This document shows, in pieces, positions 50,779-60,734 of a stretch of DNA of 64,000 nt. The notes under the pieces were generated by a model that ran no database searches, was not told where the DNA came from, and saw nothing but the letters and a program-made list of their open reading frames with translations. How positions within the stretch are numbered: the first letter of the stretch is position 1; each line of letters starts with the position of its first letter. The position numbers were made by a program, and so were the translations under genes. Source of the DNA: Yersinia massiliensis (GTDB taxonomy: Bacteria; Pseudomonadota; Gammaproteobacteria; Enterobacterales; Enterobacteriaceae); the NCBI RefSeq assembly GCF_003048255.1, contig NZ_CP028487.1, positions 1,426,001-1,490,000 on the forward strand, given 5' to 3'.

Positions 50779-52179
50779 ATGGATAAAAATAACGTATTTA
50801 CTAACTACAATGAAAACGATGATGTGTACGCTTCTATTGATTTAGCAAAATCGATGCCTAAATCTACTTTTCCAGCGAAAGAACGTAATGCGCGTAATGT
50901 GTTTAGCGCTATTCGTGATGAACTCATGTTAGACGGTAATTCTCGTCAAAACTTGGCCACTTTTTGCCAAACATGGGTCGACGACGAAATTCGTGAATTA
51001 ATGGATTTGTCTATCGATAAGAACATGATCGATAAAGATGAATATCCGCAAACAGCAGAAATTGAAGCACGATGCGTGCGAATGCTGGCTAATCTGTGGA
51101 ACTCCCCAACACCAGAAACGACCTTGGGTTGCTCCACTATTGGCTCCTCTGAAGCCGCGATGTTAGGAGGGCTAGCATTAAAATGGCAATGGCGAAATAA
51201 GCGTACTGCAAAAGGGCTACCGACCGATAAACCGAATATGATTTGTGGGCCAGTTCAGATTTGTTGGCATAAATTTGCCCGTTACTTTGATGTTGAATTG
51301 CGTGAAATTCCGTTAGAAGGTGACCGTTTGATCATGAGCCCAGAAGAGGTGCTCAAGCGTGTTGATGAAAACACCATCGGTGTGGTGCCGACACTCGGCG
51401 TCACCTTTACTTGCCAGTACGAGCCGGTAAAAGCAGTTTGTGATGCACTTGATAAGCTACAAAAAGATACCGGCTTGGATATCCCTATGCATATTGACGG
51501 CGCGAGCGGCGGCTTCCTTGCGCCATTCTGTGCGCCAGAACTGGAGTGGGATTTCCGTTTGCCGAGAGTCAAATCTATCAATACTTCCGGCCATAAATTT
51601 GGTTTAGCGCCACTCGGGGCTGGCTGGGTTGTATGGCGTGAAGCCTCTGATTTACCTGAAGATCTCATTTTCAACGTCAATTACCTTGGCGGCAACATGC
51701 CAACCTTTGCGCTGAACTTCTCGCGTCCCGGTGGTCAGATCATTGCGCAGTACTACAATTTCTTACGTCTGGGCCGTGAAGGGTACGCAAAAATCCATAA
51801 TGCTTGCTATGCCACTGCCCAGTATTTGGCTGAGGAAATTAGTAATATCGGGCCATTTGAAATGCTGTTTGATGGTGACAGCAGTAAAGGGATCCCAGCA
51901 TTGGCATGGAAGCTGAAAGATAATGCGGCGTTAGGTGGATATAACCTCTATGACTTGGCCGATAAGTTACGCTCTCGCGGTTGGCAGGTCCCAGCCTATT
52001 CCATGCCGGCGAACCGAGAAGATTTGGTTATCCAGCGTATTCTGGTGCGTCATGGGGTGAGCTACGACCTCGGTAGCTTGTTGATTGATGATATTAAAAG
52101 AGCGCTAGACTATTTCAAAAACCACCCAGTCACGAAACCTCTGACTGAAGAAGAAGCGAGTGGTTTTAACCACGGATAA
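50779..52179 (+). CDS. gadB: Glutamate decarboxylase GadB
   Basis: A 466-residue PLP enzyme, the E. coli GadB length. The PLP-binding Lys is in [17 protein letters not shown] near residue 276. The penultimate-region His465 (GFNHG) that closes the active site above neutral pH is kept. It converts glutamate to GABA with consumption of a proton in acid-stressed cells. AAGGGTGAGG precedes the ATG. It is followed by the antiporter gadC, 103 bp later. Confidence 0.96.
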   Translation: MDKNNVFTNYNENDDVYASIDLAKSMPKSTFPAKERNARNVFSAIRDELMLDGNSRQNLATFCQTWVDDEIRELMDLSIDKNMIDKDEYPQTAEIEARCVRMLANLWNSPTPETTLGCSTIGSSEAAMLGGLALKWQWRNKRTAKGLPTDKPNMICGPVQICWHKFARYFDVELREIPLEGDRLIMSPEEVLKRVDENTIGVVPTLGVTFTCQYEPVKAVCDALDKLQKDTGLDIPMHIDGASGGFLAPFCAPELEWDFRLPRVKSINTSGHKFGLAPLGAGWVVWREASDLPEDLIFNVNYLGGNMPTFALNFSRPGGQIIAQYYNFLRLGREGYAKIHNACYATAQYLAEEISNIGPFEMLFDGDSSKGIPALAWKLKDNAALGGYNLYDLADKLRSRGWQVPAYSMPANREDLVIQRILVRHGVSYDLGSLLIDDIKRALDYFKNHPVTKPLTEEEASGFNHG

Positions 52180-52282
52180 AACGATTCGATAACTTAATTT
52201 ACGGGGTGGCAATAAATACTGCCCCGTAATACTCATGCAATATTCAATGAGTATCGGCTTATCTTTCTTCAGGAGAGTGATT

Positions 52283-53821
52283 ATGGCGAGTATACAAACG
52301 AGCGCCACGCCAAAACAGTTATCGTTATTAGGCTTTTTTGCGATAACGGCATCCATGGTGATGGCGGTTTATGAATATCCAACTTTTGCAACTTCCGGTT
52401 TTGCGCTTATTTTCTTCTTACTTTTAGGTGGATTGCTTTGGTTTATTCCCGTTGGTTTATGCGCCGCTGAAATGGCGACAGTTGAAGGTTGGCAAGAAGG
52501 CGGGGTATTTACTTGGGTTTCTAAGACATTAGGGGAACGTTGGGGATTTGCAGCCATTTCCTTTGGTTATTTGCAAATCGCCATTGGTTTTATTCCCATG
52601 CTCTATTTTGTACTAGGTGCACTTTCTTATATCCTCAAATGGCCAGCGTTGAATGAGGAGCCGGTTGTCAAAACAATCGCCGCGCTGATTATTTTATGGG
52701 CACTGGCTTTCACCCAATTTGGTGGTACTAAAAATACCGCACGTATTGCGAAAATTGGTTTCTTTGCCGGCATACTTTTGCCCGCGGCCATATTAGTTAT
52801 TTTAGTCATTTTCTATTTGCATGCAGGTGCGCCCGTTGCCATTGAAATCAGTGCAGCAACATTTTTCCCTGACTTTACCAGTATGGGAACGTTAGTGGTA
52901 TTTGTTGCTTTCATCTTGAGTTATATGGGTGTTGAGGCATCCGCAACCCATGTCAATGAAATGAAAAATCCTGGCCGCGATTATCCGCTTGCCATGTTAC
53001 TGCTTATGTTTGCTGCGATTTGCTTAAGTTCAGTTGGCGGGCTTTCTATTGCAGCGGTGATTCCCCACGAACAGATAAATCTTTCTGCGGGGGTGATGCA
53101 GAGCTTTACCGTACTGATTAATCATTTTGGTCCGGGATTTGAGTGGGCTATTCGTGTTATTGCCGCACTGCTATTGCTAGGTGTGCTGGCTGAAATTGCG
53201 GCTTGGATAGTTGGGCCTTCTCGCGGAATGTTAGTCACCGCGCAGCAAGGCATTTTGCCTGCTCGTTTTGCCAAAATGAACAAGAACGGTGTGCCCGTTA
53301 CCTTGGTTATTTCTCAGTTAGTGATTACGTCTATTGCGCTGATTGTGCTGACGAATACGGGGGGCGGTAATAACATGTCCTTCTTGATTGCGCTAGCCCT
53401 GACCGTCGTGATTTATCTGTGCAGTTATTTCTTGCTGTTCCTCGGCTATATTACGTTGATTAGGAAACAGCCAGAAAACAAACGTACCTTTAATATCCCA
53501 GGGGGAAATGCCGTTAAGATAACCGTGGCAACGATTGGCTTAATCACGTCAATCACTGCGTTTGTCGTGTCGTTCTTCCCGCCGTCTGGCTTGCCAGGTA
53601 AAGAGGCTAATGATATTTATGCTGGTTTGCTGGCTGTCAGTTTCTTGGTTGTATTAGCGATTCCTTTCATTATTTATGCGCTACATGATAAGAAAGGAAA
53701 AACAAATAATGTCACGCTAGTCCCCATTACAGCCGATACTGCGCCGAAAGGGCATTTCTTTATTCATCCAAGAGCGCGTTCACCGCATCATATCGTGGTG
53801 GATGGTAAAAAAGTACATTAA
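52283..53821 (+). CDS. gadC: Glutamate/GABA antiporter GadC
   Basis: A 512-residue APC-fold antiporter with 12 hydrophobic segments ([25 protein letters not shown] at the N-terminus). The C-terminal plug that blocks the pore at neutral pH ([21 protein letters not shown]) is present. It exchanges external glutamate for internal GABA. The ATG at 52283 follows AGGAGAG. Confidence 0.95.
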   Translation: MASIQTSATPKQLSLLGFFAITASMVMAVYEYPTFATSGFALIFFLLLGGLLWFIPVGLCAAEMATVEGWQEGGVFTWVSKTLGERWGFAAISFGYLQIAIGFIPMLYFVLGALSYILKWPALNEEPVVKTIAALIILWALAFTQFGGTKNTARIAKIGFFAGILLPAAILVILVIFYLHAGAPVAIEISAATFFPDFTSMGTLVVFVAFILSYMGVEASATHVNEMKNPGRDYPLAMLLLMFAAICLSSVGGLSIAAVIPHEQINLSAGVMQSFTVLINHFGPGFEWAIRVIAALLLLGVLAEIAAWIVGPSRGMLVTAQQGILPARFAKMNKNGVPVTLVISQLVITSIALIVLTNTGGGNNMSFLIALALTVVIYLCSYFLLFLGYITLIRKQPENKRTFNIPGGNAVKITVATIGLITSITAFVVSFFPPSGLPGKEANDIYAGLLAVSFLVVLAIPFIIYALHDKKGKTNNVTLVPITADTAPKGHFFIHPRARSPHHIVVDGKKVH

Positions 53822-53849
53822 CTCTCATTTATCACTAGTGTCGTCATAC

Positions 53850-53884
53850 AATATAGCCAGGCGAGTTTGTCTGGCTATATTTGT
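53850..53884 (+). terminator. Terminator of gadBC
   Basis: ATATAGCCAG and CTGGCTATAT pair over 10 bp around GCGAGTTTGT, followed by TTGTTG. Confidence 0.75.
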
Positions 53885-53995
53885 TGATGGTCTTGTTGAT
53901 GATAATTAATTTACGATGATATTGTCTTAGATATAGCCAATATTGATTCACATGCTACTTCAAGTAATCCAATGCATTTGATTTGAAAACGATGC

Positions 53996-54331
53996 TTAGA
54001 GTCTTCCTTCTCGATGCATTTTTTGAATATCCTCCATGATTCTCTTGTTTACCTGACGAGAAAAATCATCCCACGGTTCTGTTTTAAGAAAATCTACCGG
54101 ATGTTCTCTGGTTGCCATTTCAAGTGCATGACACTGATCCATATCGATTGACTCTCCTCTAGATGATATTTCATTCAATATACTGAGTGTCGCAACTGCT
54201 TTGTCTGAGTTATATCCAAGAGCTTGGCATAGTTGTTGATTATTGAGTGACTTAAAATTTTCAGGAGGTGTTGGTTTGGGTGTACAACCAGAGAGTATCA
54301 ATGCCGTGACAAATATTGACTTTCTTATCAT
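53996..54331 (-). CDS. Small hypothetical lipoprotein
   Basis: A 111-residue protein with a lipoprotein signal (MIRKSIFVTALILSGCTPKPTPP, lipobox LSGC). The mature part is helical and charged, with HALEMATREHPVDFLKTEPWDDFSRQVNKRIMEDIQKMHREGRL. I do not recognise a family. It is 138 bp downstream of a second lipoprotein gene on the same strand, with a hairpin between. Confidence 0.72.
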   Translation of the reverse strand: MIRKSIFVTALILSGCTPKPTPPENFKSLNNQQLCQALGYNSDKAVATLSILNEISSRGESIDMDQCHALEMATREHPVDFLKTEPWDDFSRQVNKRIMEDIQKMHREGRL

Positions 54332-54387
54332 TGAGCTTTGTTTCCATACAAGAAGAGAGTTTGTCAGTTCGCTTATTTAACTAAGTG

Positions 54388-54409
54388 GGTAACATATCAA
54401 TATGTTACC
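54388..54409. terminator. Hairpin between two lipoprotein genes
   Basis: GGTAACATAT and ATATGTTACC are perfect 10-bp arms with a 2-bp loop. No clear T-run. Confidence 0.4.
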
Positions 54410-54469
54410 TAAATTAGTGATGAGGTTTTCTATCGCTTAAATGGGATGGTGAATATCATTGTGGATATT

Positions 54470-54832
54470 TCAGAGATACGCATCTAACCAATTTGGTTTT
54501 TTCCACCCGTTAGTTTCCATGCAAGCTAAAAACATACTATTTCTACTGTCTTCATTTACATCCATGGCGTAGCTCTCAAAACCTAAGACTTTATCTGATT
54601 TGTAACCACTGCTAGAGCATCCATCGTCTTTTTTATTACATTTTATATAGGTCGGTTGTTGAACACTTCTTGTCGCGACCTCATTTCTGACGGGGTATTG
54701 AGCCTGTGCTTTTTCATGACAAAGTTTCTTAGCTTCTTGAAGCGTTAGTGTCGGATTATTTAATGGCTCCCATTTTGTCGCGCAGCCAGATAATACCAAT
54801 GTGGCAAAAATTGCTAATGAGTGCTTTTTCAT
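54470..54832 (-). CDS. Small hypothetical lipoprotein, Cys-rich
   Basis: A 120-residue protein with lipobox LSGC (MKKHSLAIFATLVLSGCATKW) and four further Cys (LCHEK, KCNKKDDGCSSSG, LACMETNGW) that could form disulfides. The C-terminus is MFLACMETNGWKKPNWLDAYL, a pattern seen in small secreted stress lipoproteins. I do not recognise the family. It lies downstream of a possible Fur site with a 45-codon frame between. Confidence 0.75.
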   Translation of the reverse strand: MKKHSLAIFATLVLSGCATKWEPLNNPTLTLQEAKKLCHEKAQAQYPVRNEVATRSVQQPTYIKCNKKDDGCSSSGYKSDKVLGFESYAMDVNEDSRNSMFLACMETNGWKKPNWLDAYL

Positions 54833-54886
54833 AAAAAAAAACCTTGGTTAAATTTGAATAATACAGATTGAATATTGCTGTGCATT

Positions 54887-55024
54887 TCAGGAAATAGAAG
54901 ATTGATTAACAGTGACCGACTCATTTACCCAAGGATGCGTAGAGGTATCGTCTACATTCTCTACCTGTGGAGATAGGCATAACCTATCAAATATTAAAAG
55001 TATGGTGAGGTTGATTACTTTCAT
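54887..55024 (-). CDS. Candidate 45-residue peptide upstream of the lipoproteins
   Basis: ATG at 55022-55024 is preceded by AAGGA with 8-bp spacing. It encodes MKVINLTILLIFDRLCLSPQ VENVDDTSTHPWVNESVTVN QSSIS, a hydrophobic N-terminus and a polar tail. No family is recognised. It ends 54 bp before the Cys-rich lipoprotein start and might be cotranscribed. It could be a decayed secreted peptide or chance. Confidence 0.35.
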   Translation of the reverse strand: MKVINLTILLIFDRLCLSPQVENVDDTSTHPWVNESVTVNQSSIS

Positions 55025-55091
55025 CGTCGATCCTTCGAAGTCATAAATGCAATGTCCAATCCAATAATGCGCTATTGAATTTAAACAAAAA

Positions 55092-55110
55092 GTAAACGAT
55101 AATCATTATC
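55092..55110. promoter_or_regulatory. Candidate Fur box
   Basis: The 19 bp GTAAACGATAATCATTATC match the Fur consensus GATAATGATAATCATTATC at 16 positions, including all of the last 13. It is between the minus-strand lipoprotein genes and the plus-strand MarC-family gene, so either could be iron-repressed. Confidence 0.6.
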
Positions 55111-55292
55111 AATAATTGATTTTAACAATTGCATTGGTAACCACAATGATTATGATCGCCTTACCGCTAGCGTATTATTCTCGCTGTCGTGACTTAAACA
55201 TTGCTTAATCGCTGAATATTCTCATATATTTAATATAGTTAAAGCGTGTCGTTATATTCACGGTTAGTCCGCAAGTCATAATAGGAAAAAAC

Positions 55293-55943
55293 ATGGAACA
55301 GTGGCTGCTTCAGTTTTTATTGTTGTATATCACTTTTTTGTCAATGTTTAGCCCTCCAGCCACGATGGCTACCGCGGCAATTATTTTAGATGGTGTCCCC
55401 AACACGATTCTAAAGCGATTAGCTTGGCGTGTGGCGTTTGAATATGTCGTGATCATGCTCTTTGTTATTTGGCTGGGTAATTACATGCTGATGGCATTAG
55501 GGTTAAGCCCGCACGCTTTAACCGTCACTGGCGGGGCTGCTTTATTGTTTCAAGGTTGGCCATTGATGATGCGTGGAACCAAAGTAGAGCAAAGTAATCA
55601 CGCATTAGATAGTGATAATCCTAAACGATTTCGTGATCTGGCTGTGGTGCCGTTGTTATTTCCGTTATCGATGGGAGGAGGGACGATTGCCGTCGGGATA
55701 TCATCCGCAGCGCACAATAGTACGTTAGAAGGCATGATGACGCTGTCAGCCGTGATATTAATGATGGCGCCGACAATTGCGTTGACCTTTTTAGTCTCAG
55801 GTCCATTACAGGGTCGGCTTTCTACGGGGGCAATGGATACGCTGGCGCGTATTTCAGGTATTATTTTGGTGACGCTTTCATTGCAATTGCTGGTCACGGG
55901 ATTAACAGATTTAGTGATGGTAGAGATACATTCAATGCGTTAG
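55293..55943 (+). CDS. MarC-family membrane protein
   Basis: A 216-residue protein with six hydrophobic helices. MarC (UPF0056) features are seen: LYITFLSMFSPPATMATAAIILDGVPNTILKRLAWRVAFEYVVIMLFVIWLGNYMLMALGLSPHALTVTGGAALLFQGWPLMMRG and VVPLLFPLSMGGGTIAVGISSAAHN. The role of this family is unsettled; involvement in multiple antibiotic resistance has been withdrawn for E. coli MarC. The start at 55293 is preceded by AGGAAAAAAC. Confidence 0.83.
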   Translation: MEQWLLQFLLLYITFLSMFSPPATMATAAIILDGVPNTILKRLAWRVAFEYVVIMLFVIWLGNYMLMALGLSPHALTVTGGAALLFQGWPLMMRGTKVEQSNHALDSDNPKRFRDLAVVPLLFPLSMGGGTIAVGISSAAHNSTLEGMMTLSAVILMMAPTIALTFLVSGPLQGRLSTGAMDTLARISGIILVTLSLQLLVTGLTDLVMVEIHSMR

Positions 55944-55976
55944 CGTTAAAATAGACTTATGATTGATAGATTAAAA

Positions 55977-56003
55977 TTTGAAGGGAAAGTAACTCCCTTC
56001 AAA
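55977..56003. terminator. Bidirectional terminator
   Basis: TTTGAAGGGA and TCCCTTCAAA form a 10-bp stem around a 7-nt loop, between two convergent genes. Confidence 0.75.
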
Positions 56004-56007
56004 TCCG

Positions 56008-57081
56008 TTATACTGAAGGTGTCACAGGTTCAAATACGAAGGGTTTCGCAGGTTGAAAATGTGCAGAAACATCACCGGTATACTGAATTGCTTGAGGTGT
56101 ACTAATCTTCAGTTTTTTAACTTCAGCAGATTTTGAAAAATCAACCTTGTTAAAGTCGACCCAAAATGTATTTGGCATCAGAGTGGATTCAAAATAGTAA
56201 ATCTTATTCTTCTGATCCGAGAGTGTTCTCCAGCGGGTGGAAGAAATATTTGGCTCATCAGGCGTACTGATACCATAAGGAACGGAAACAGAACGAATAA
56301 CACTCAGCACACTTGCAGTAGCCAATTGCTTATCCGTGTATTTTGGAATCGCATTAATATAAAACTGTGCTCGAACAAAACGATCACTGGAGCTATTGGT
56401 GCCCGGTAGCATGTTAGTGCCACCAATTCTTTGCCAATATGAATCAATGGCTAATTGTTTGTCATAGGTCGGCGAGTTCGTGACAACTTGGTACTCTCGG
56501 CTGTGATGAATCGTCAGTTTTCCATCAATGTATTCAAATACAGCACTATCTCCGCTGGGATCGGAAAGCGTGAGATGAATGGTCCCCAGCCTTTCTTGAC
56601 CAGGTACTTTACTGGTTAATACCGTAATAGGTTCATTTTTTAATGTCTTAACGGCTTCATCGACAGTGGCAAAATTATCGAGAACATATTGCCCCCATGC
56701 AGCCAGTGAAAGGTTAGGCTTATCTGGGGTTGGCGTTGGATATTGAGATTCAGCTAACCACAACATGTTCACCACTAAACCTTTTTCATTCATACCGTCA
56801 GTGCTGGCAATATTGTAGGCTGCGGTGATCACACTGCCATATTTTGATGTCCAGACTACTGAGTTTGGCCCAGCATTACCTGTACGTTCCATTCCTCGTG
56901 GGAATATCCACAGATCGGAATGCAGGTCTTCTTTCCAATCCATCGACCTTGCTGTTATCACTAAATCTTCCGGCCCTAGATACACAGCTCTGGTACAAGC
57001 TTGTGCTGCAGGAATCAATGTAATGGTGCCAACAAAGGCCATGACACCAAACAGAATTTTTGATATCCGGTTCTTATTCAT
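56008..57081 (-). CDS. Periplasmic choloylglycine hydrolase/penicillin V acylase family protein
   Basis: A 357-residue Ntn-hydrolase of the CGH family. A Sec signal (MNKNRISKILFGVMAFVGTITLIPAAQA) ends exactly before CTRAVYLGPEDLVITARSMDW, so cleavage exposes the catalytic N-terminal Cys. Conserved Arg and Asp of the active site follow (ARSMDW), then NEKGLVVNMLWLAES. Gram-negative relatives hydrolyse penicillin V, bile salts or acyl-homoserine lactones. The ATG at 57081 replaces a TTG two codons upstream. It lies beside evgSA, and the substrate cannot be told. Confidence 0.86.
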   Translation of the reverse strand: MNKNRISKILFGVMAFVGTITLIPAAQACTRAVYLGPEDLVITARSMDWKEDLHSDLWIFPRGMERTGNAGPNSVVWTSKYGSVITAAYNIASTDGMNEKGLVVNMLWLAESQYPTPTPDKPNLSLAAWGQYVLDNFATVDEAVKTLKNEPITVLTSKVPGQERLGTIHLTLSDPSGDSAVFEYIDGKLTIHHSREYQVVTNSPTYDKQLAIDSYWQRIGGTNMLPGTNSSSDRFVRAQFYINAIPKYTDKQLATASVLSVIRSVSVPYGISTPDEPNISSTRWRTLSDQKNKIYYFESTLMPNTFWVDFNKVDFSKSAEVKKLKISTPQAIQYTGDVSAHFQPAKPFVFEPVTPSV

Positions 57082-57141
57082 ATGCAACTTTTCCTATATC
57101 TCAATATTCAACATATTTACTGTTTATCCGAATCGGCCTAT

Positions 57142-60100
57142 TTATGCCTGATACATCAAGTCTATCTCATCGTTAAGTTCAGTTAGTTGCTTCGTCAATT
57201 GTTGCAATCCTTCTTCGATAATAGGGTCTGGGACCTGAGTTGGTTCATGGCTTTCCAACTGCTCACAAAGTGCAAGTAAGGCAGCAGCCCCTAAAATTTG
57301 TGCTGAGCCATTAATACGATGCAAATGATTTTGCAGTGCAGCCCAATCTCCTATACGAGCAGCTTCTTTAGCTGATGTCAGATCTTTGCCATTTTCCACT
57401 TGAGAAGTCGTCAACATTTGCTGCATTAATTTGTCATCACCCAGTGTTAGTGTCTTGAGTAATTCGAGATCGATAAGCTCCCCTAATCGAGATCTTGGCT
57501 GGCGTATATCGATCAAGCGTAATGAAGATTCTAACTGTTGCAAACTCACCGGCTTAAAGAGACATAAATTCATCCCAATGGCGAGGCAGCGCTCTTTCTC
57601 CTCTGCTTGCGCATTCGCAGTTAATCCCCAAATAACAATATCTTGATTGAAGCCTCGAATATGACGGGTGAGAGTAATGCCGTCCATATTCGGCATATTG
57701 ATATCTGTAATCAGCAGGTCATAGCTATTTCGCTTAATTAATTCTAATGCCTGAACCCCATCTATAGCTTCGTCGATATGATATCCCAACTTATCTAACT
57801 GGCGTCTTAACAGCAGGCGATTGTTAGGATGATCATCAGTCACGAGAATATTAAGATTTTTAGGGAGCTCAGTTGCGTATTTTGACGTCTGTATTGCGAT
57901 AACCGCGTCACGCGAAACCTCCGGCGTAAACGTAGCCGTTAAGGTCGTTCCCTGACCCAATTCACTGAGCATCTTAATTTCACCGCCCATGCGCGAGACC
58001 AGTTCGCGACATATTGCCAAACCGAGACCAGACCCCATTTGTTGTTTGCCTACTTGCGTTTGGCTAAAGGGTTCAAACAACTTTTGCTGATCTTGTTGGC
58101 TTATACCAAGGCCAGTATCCGACACGGTCAATATTAATTGAGTTTGCGTCTTACTCTTGGCATGTGTTTCGACACAGACTTCAATGCTGCCTTGTTGAGT
58201 AAATTTAATGGCATTGCTGAGAAAATTACTTAATATCTGCCGCAGGGCTTGCGGGTCAAGCCACAGATATTCCCCTTTCACTAATCGATTAACAAAAATG
58301 AGCTGGAGACTTTTTTGTTTAGCCAGCCCTTCAAAGGTTCTTAGCGTACTGGTTATCAACGCTTCAACATCTACCCATTCAGGCGCTAGCTCAAAATTGC
58401 CGGATTCAATTTTCTCCATGTCCAAAACATCGCCGATTAATCCTAGTAAGTGCTGCGCAGTGGCATAGGCTAATTGAATCGATTCTTGATCTTCGTCAGG
58501 AGATTGTTTATGGGTAGATAGCAGCTCTAAGAAGCCCATGATAGTGCTAATCGGAGTTCGAATTTCATGGCTCATGCTCGCTAAGAAAGTGCTTTTTGCC
58601 TGATTGGCATGTATCGCTTTGTCTTTTTCTATCTGAAGCGCTTTCATTAACTGCTTCGATTCGGTGATATCTTGCCAGCCACAAATAATGGTTGCAGGAA
58701 CATTTGCGGGCATAAGGCACAGGGTCAGCCAATGCACAATATGCCGCTCTTCTTGGCCGTTATTGAGCACCAAGTGATGAGCAAGGACAGATTCCGGTAT
58801 CAGGCCTTTTTCAATATCATGGTGGATGACGGAGAAGATATTAGCGAGTGGGTGGCGGCTATCAAATAACGATGGGCGGATCTCCTCACGCAGCTCCGGT
58901 GAAAAGAAATCTGTAAACGCACTATTATAGCTCTGCAACTCACCTTCCAGCGATATGATATAAACCGGCATAGGAATCGAATTAGAGAGTGTTTGGCGAA
59001 AACTGAGTTGAGTTTCGAGTGCTGCTTGTGTTTTTTTTCTCATGCGAATTTCGCGTGAAAGATAAAGTCCCCACAGCAAGCTACTGAAAATCAACAGTGC
59101 AGCTAGTGCGATGACCAAGTAAAATTGCTTGTTATATAAATTCCAAGTGTCAATTTTAATATTGGGCATTTTCGCCCATTTGGCAGCCAGTCGTGATATT
59201 TCCTTTTGCGGAATATCGTCGAGCGATTTATTAAGAATATGTTGTAACTCTGTATTCCCTCGAGGGAATGCAAAACTTATTAATGCGGGTGTATCATCAG
59301 CAATACGGAAATATTTTAATTCTCCGGGATAATAATGGTCAATCATATACCGAGCAGAAAGTAGATTATAGATAGAAGCATCTACACGCCCATCTTTTAC
59401 CATGTTGAGTGCCACACTACTATTATCGACATTGACCCATTGAATGTTGGGATATCGATTTTTAAGCTGCTCATACAGGGTATGATATTCAGGTATGGCG
59501 ACTTTCATACCCGCAGATAGTTTGGTAATGCCATCAGGCTTATCTCTGACTACGGCAACAAATGGCGTCGCAATAAAAGGATGGGTGAAAGAAAGATAAT
59601 ATTCACGCTCTAAACTGTAGGTTGTCGTCGGCAATATATCCCAATCACCTTTGCGCATAATATTCGCCATTTCACTGTTAGAATTGACGATAATGGGCTC
59701 GAATTCCAGGCCTGTTTTTAGTTGAATAAGATTAAGAATATCGCCAATAAGCCCTCGGATTTCCGAGTTTTCATCCACCATCGTAAAAGGGGCATAGTAA
59801 GGATTAATGAGTACACGCAGCTTAGGATTTTTTTGTAGCCAGAGTTTTTCTTTTGGCGTCAGGGGGAGTGGTTTAGCAAGATGTGAGAGGCTAACACCAT
59901 CAACCCAAAATTGAGTCTCATGATTATGAATTTGATCTCTTTCTACACTGAGGAATGTATTGATTATATCAATTAGCAGCTTATCGCTTTCTAACGCGAT
60001 GAAGCGGTTACTGATCTGCGGTTTTTCCCAGAATTTGACCACACTAAGCGTATAGGGAAAATCCCTCGCCATGACGATATTGCCGGTGAGATTGTTGCCA

Positions 60101-60729
60101 ATAAAATAGTCGCTTTGCCGCTCAACTACCGATTCCAACGCCCTGTATTCACTGTCAAAAGTAACAATATTGGCATGAGGAAATGATTGCTTGATAAATT
60201 CTTCTGACGGAAATCCCCCTGTAATAGCAATGTTGACACGTTTATTTGTATGCAGCGGCTGCATTGTTTCATCTTGCCGTGTCACCAGCATGGGATAAGA
60301 GCGGACTATCGGTTCAGAGACAATAAAAGGGCTATTAATAGCAATATGGTCGGTCTGTTTGGTGAGGATAAGATCTACGCTACGCGCTTTTATCGCTGCC
60401 AAGGCTTGCTGTTGGTCAGGGTAGCGCTTCACTTCAATGTCAGTATTAAGGGAACTTTGTAAGAGCGCCAAATAATCTGCATTCATCCCCCGATAGCGCC
60501 CAGTCAGACTATTAAATGCCAGCGGGGGGAATTCGGGAGGATAGACAGCCACGGTCAGCTTACTTTTTTTCGCTAACCAAAGTAGCTCATCATTGCTGAG
60601 TTTTATTGTCGGGAGGTCTGCTTCAGAGTGACCCGCCAGCTCCAACGCGATAGGCGCGACGGGGGCTGCATGAGCCAAGGGCATCAGCATCATGAGCGAG
60701 AAGAAAATACTGATAAATTTTTGTGACAT
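57142..60729 (-). CDS. evgS: Hybrid sensor kinase EvgS
   Basis: A 1195-residue hybrid kinase (E. coli EvgS is 1197), aligning from end to end. After a signal peptide come two periplasmic SBP_bac_3 domains (about 45-275 and 290-525), a membrane helix (FYLVIALAALLIFSSLLWGLYLSRE), a PAS segment (about 570-690), HisKA with STFLASMSHEIRTPISTIMGF, HATPase with GLGLAICRELV, a receiver domain (LLITDINMPNMDGITLTRHI) and a C-terminal HPt with LHRINGSAQILGA. It relays phosphate to EvgA in mild acid. The gene follows evgA by 5 bp, as in E. coli. Confidence 0.94.
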   Translation of the reverse strand: MSQKFISIFFSLMMLMPLAHAAPVAPIALELAGHSEADLPTIKLSNDELLWLAKKSKLTVAVYPPEFPPLAFNSLTGRYRGMNADYLALLQSSLNTDIEVKRYPDQQQALAAIKARSVDLILTKQTDHIAINSPFIVSEPIVRSYPMLVTRQDETMQPLHTNKRVNIAITGGFPSEEFIKQSFPHANIVTFDSEYRALESVVERQSDYFIGNNLTGNIVMARDFPYTLSVVKFWEKPQISNRFIALESDKLLIDIINTFLSVERDQIHNHETQFWVDGVSLSHLAKPLPLTPKEKLWLQKNPKLRVLINPYYAPFTMVDENSEIRGLIGDILNLIQLKTGLEFEPIIVNSNSEMANIMRKGDWDILPTTTYSLEREYYLSFTHPFIATPFVAVVRDKPDGITKLSAGMKVAIPEYHTLYEQLKNRYPNIQWVNVDNSSVALNMVKDGRVDASIYNLLSARYMIDHYYPGELKYFRIADDTPALISFAFPRGNTELQHILNKSLDDIPQKEISRLAAKWAKMPNIKIDTWNLYNKQFYLVIALAALLIFSSLLWGLYLSREIRMRKKTQAALETQLSFRQTLSNSIPMPVYIISLEGELQSYNSAFTDFFSPELREEIRPSLFDSRHPLANIFSVIHHDIEKGLIPESVLAHHLVLNNGQEERHIVHWLTLCLMPANVPATIICGWQDITESKQLMKALQIEKDKAIHANQAKSTFLASMSHEIRTPISTIMGFLELLSTHKQSPDEDQESIQLAYATAQHLLGLIGDVLDMEKIESGNFELAPEWVDVEALITSTLRTFEGLAKQKSLQLIFVNRLVKGEYLWLDPQALRQILSNFLSNAIKFTQQGSIEVCVETHAKSKTQTQLILTVSDTGLGISQQDQQKLFEPFSQTQVGKQQMGSGLGLAICRELVSRMGGEIKMLSELGQGTTLTATFTPEVSRDAVIAIQTSKYATELPKNLNILVTDDHPNNRLLLRRQLDKLGYHIDEAIDGVQALELIKRNSYDLLITDINMPNMDGITLTRHIRGFNQDIVIWGLTANAQAEEKERCLAIGMNLCLFKPVSLQQLESSLRLIDIRQPRSRLGELIDLELLKTLTLGDDKLMQQMLTTSQVENGKDLTSAKEAARIGDWAALQNHLHRINGSAQILGAAALLALCEQLESHEPTQVPDPIIEEGLQQLTKQLTELNDEIDLMYQA

Positions 60730-60734
60730 GATGA

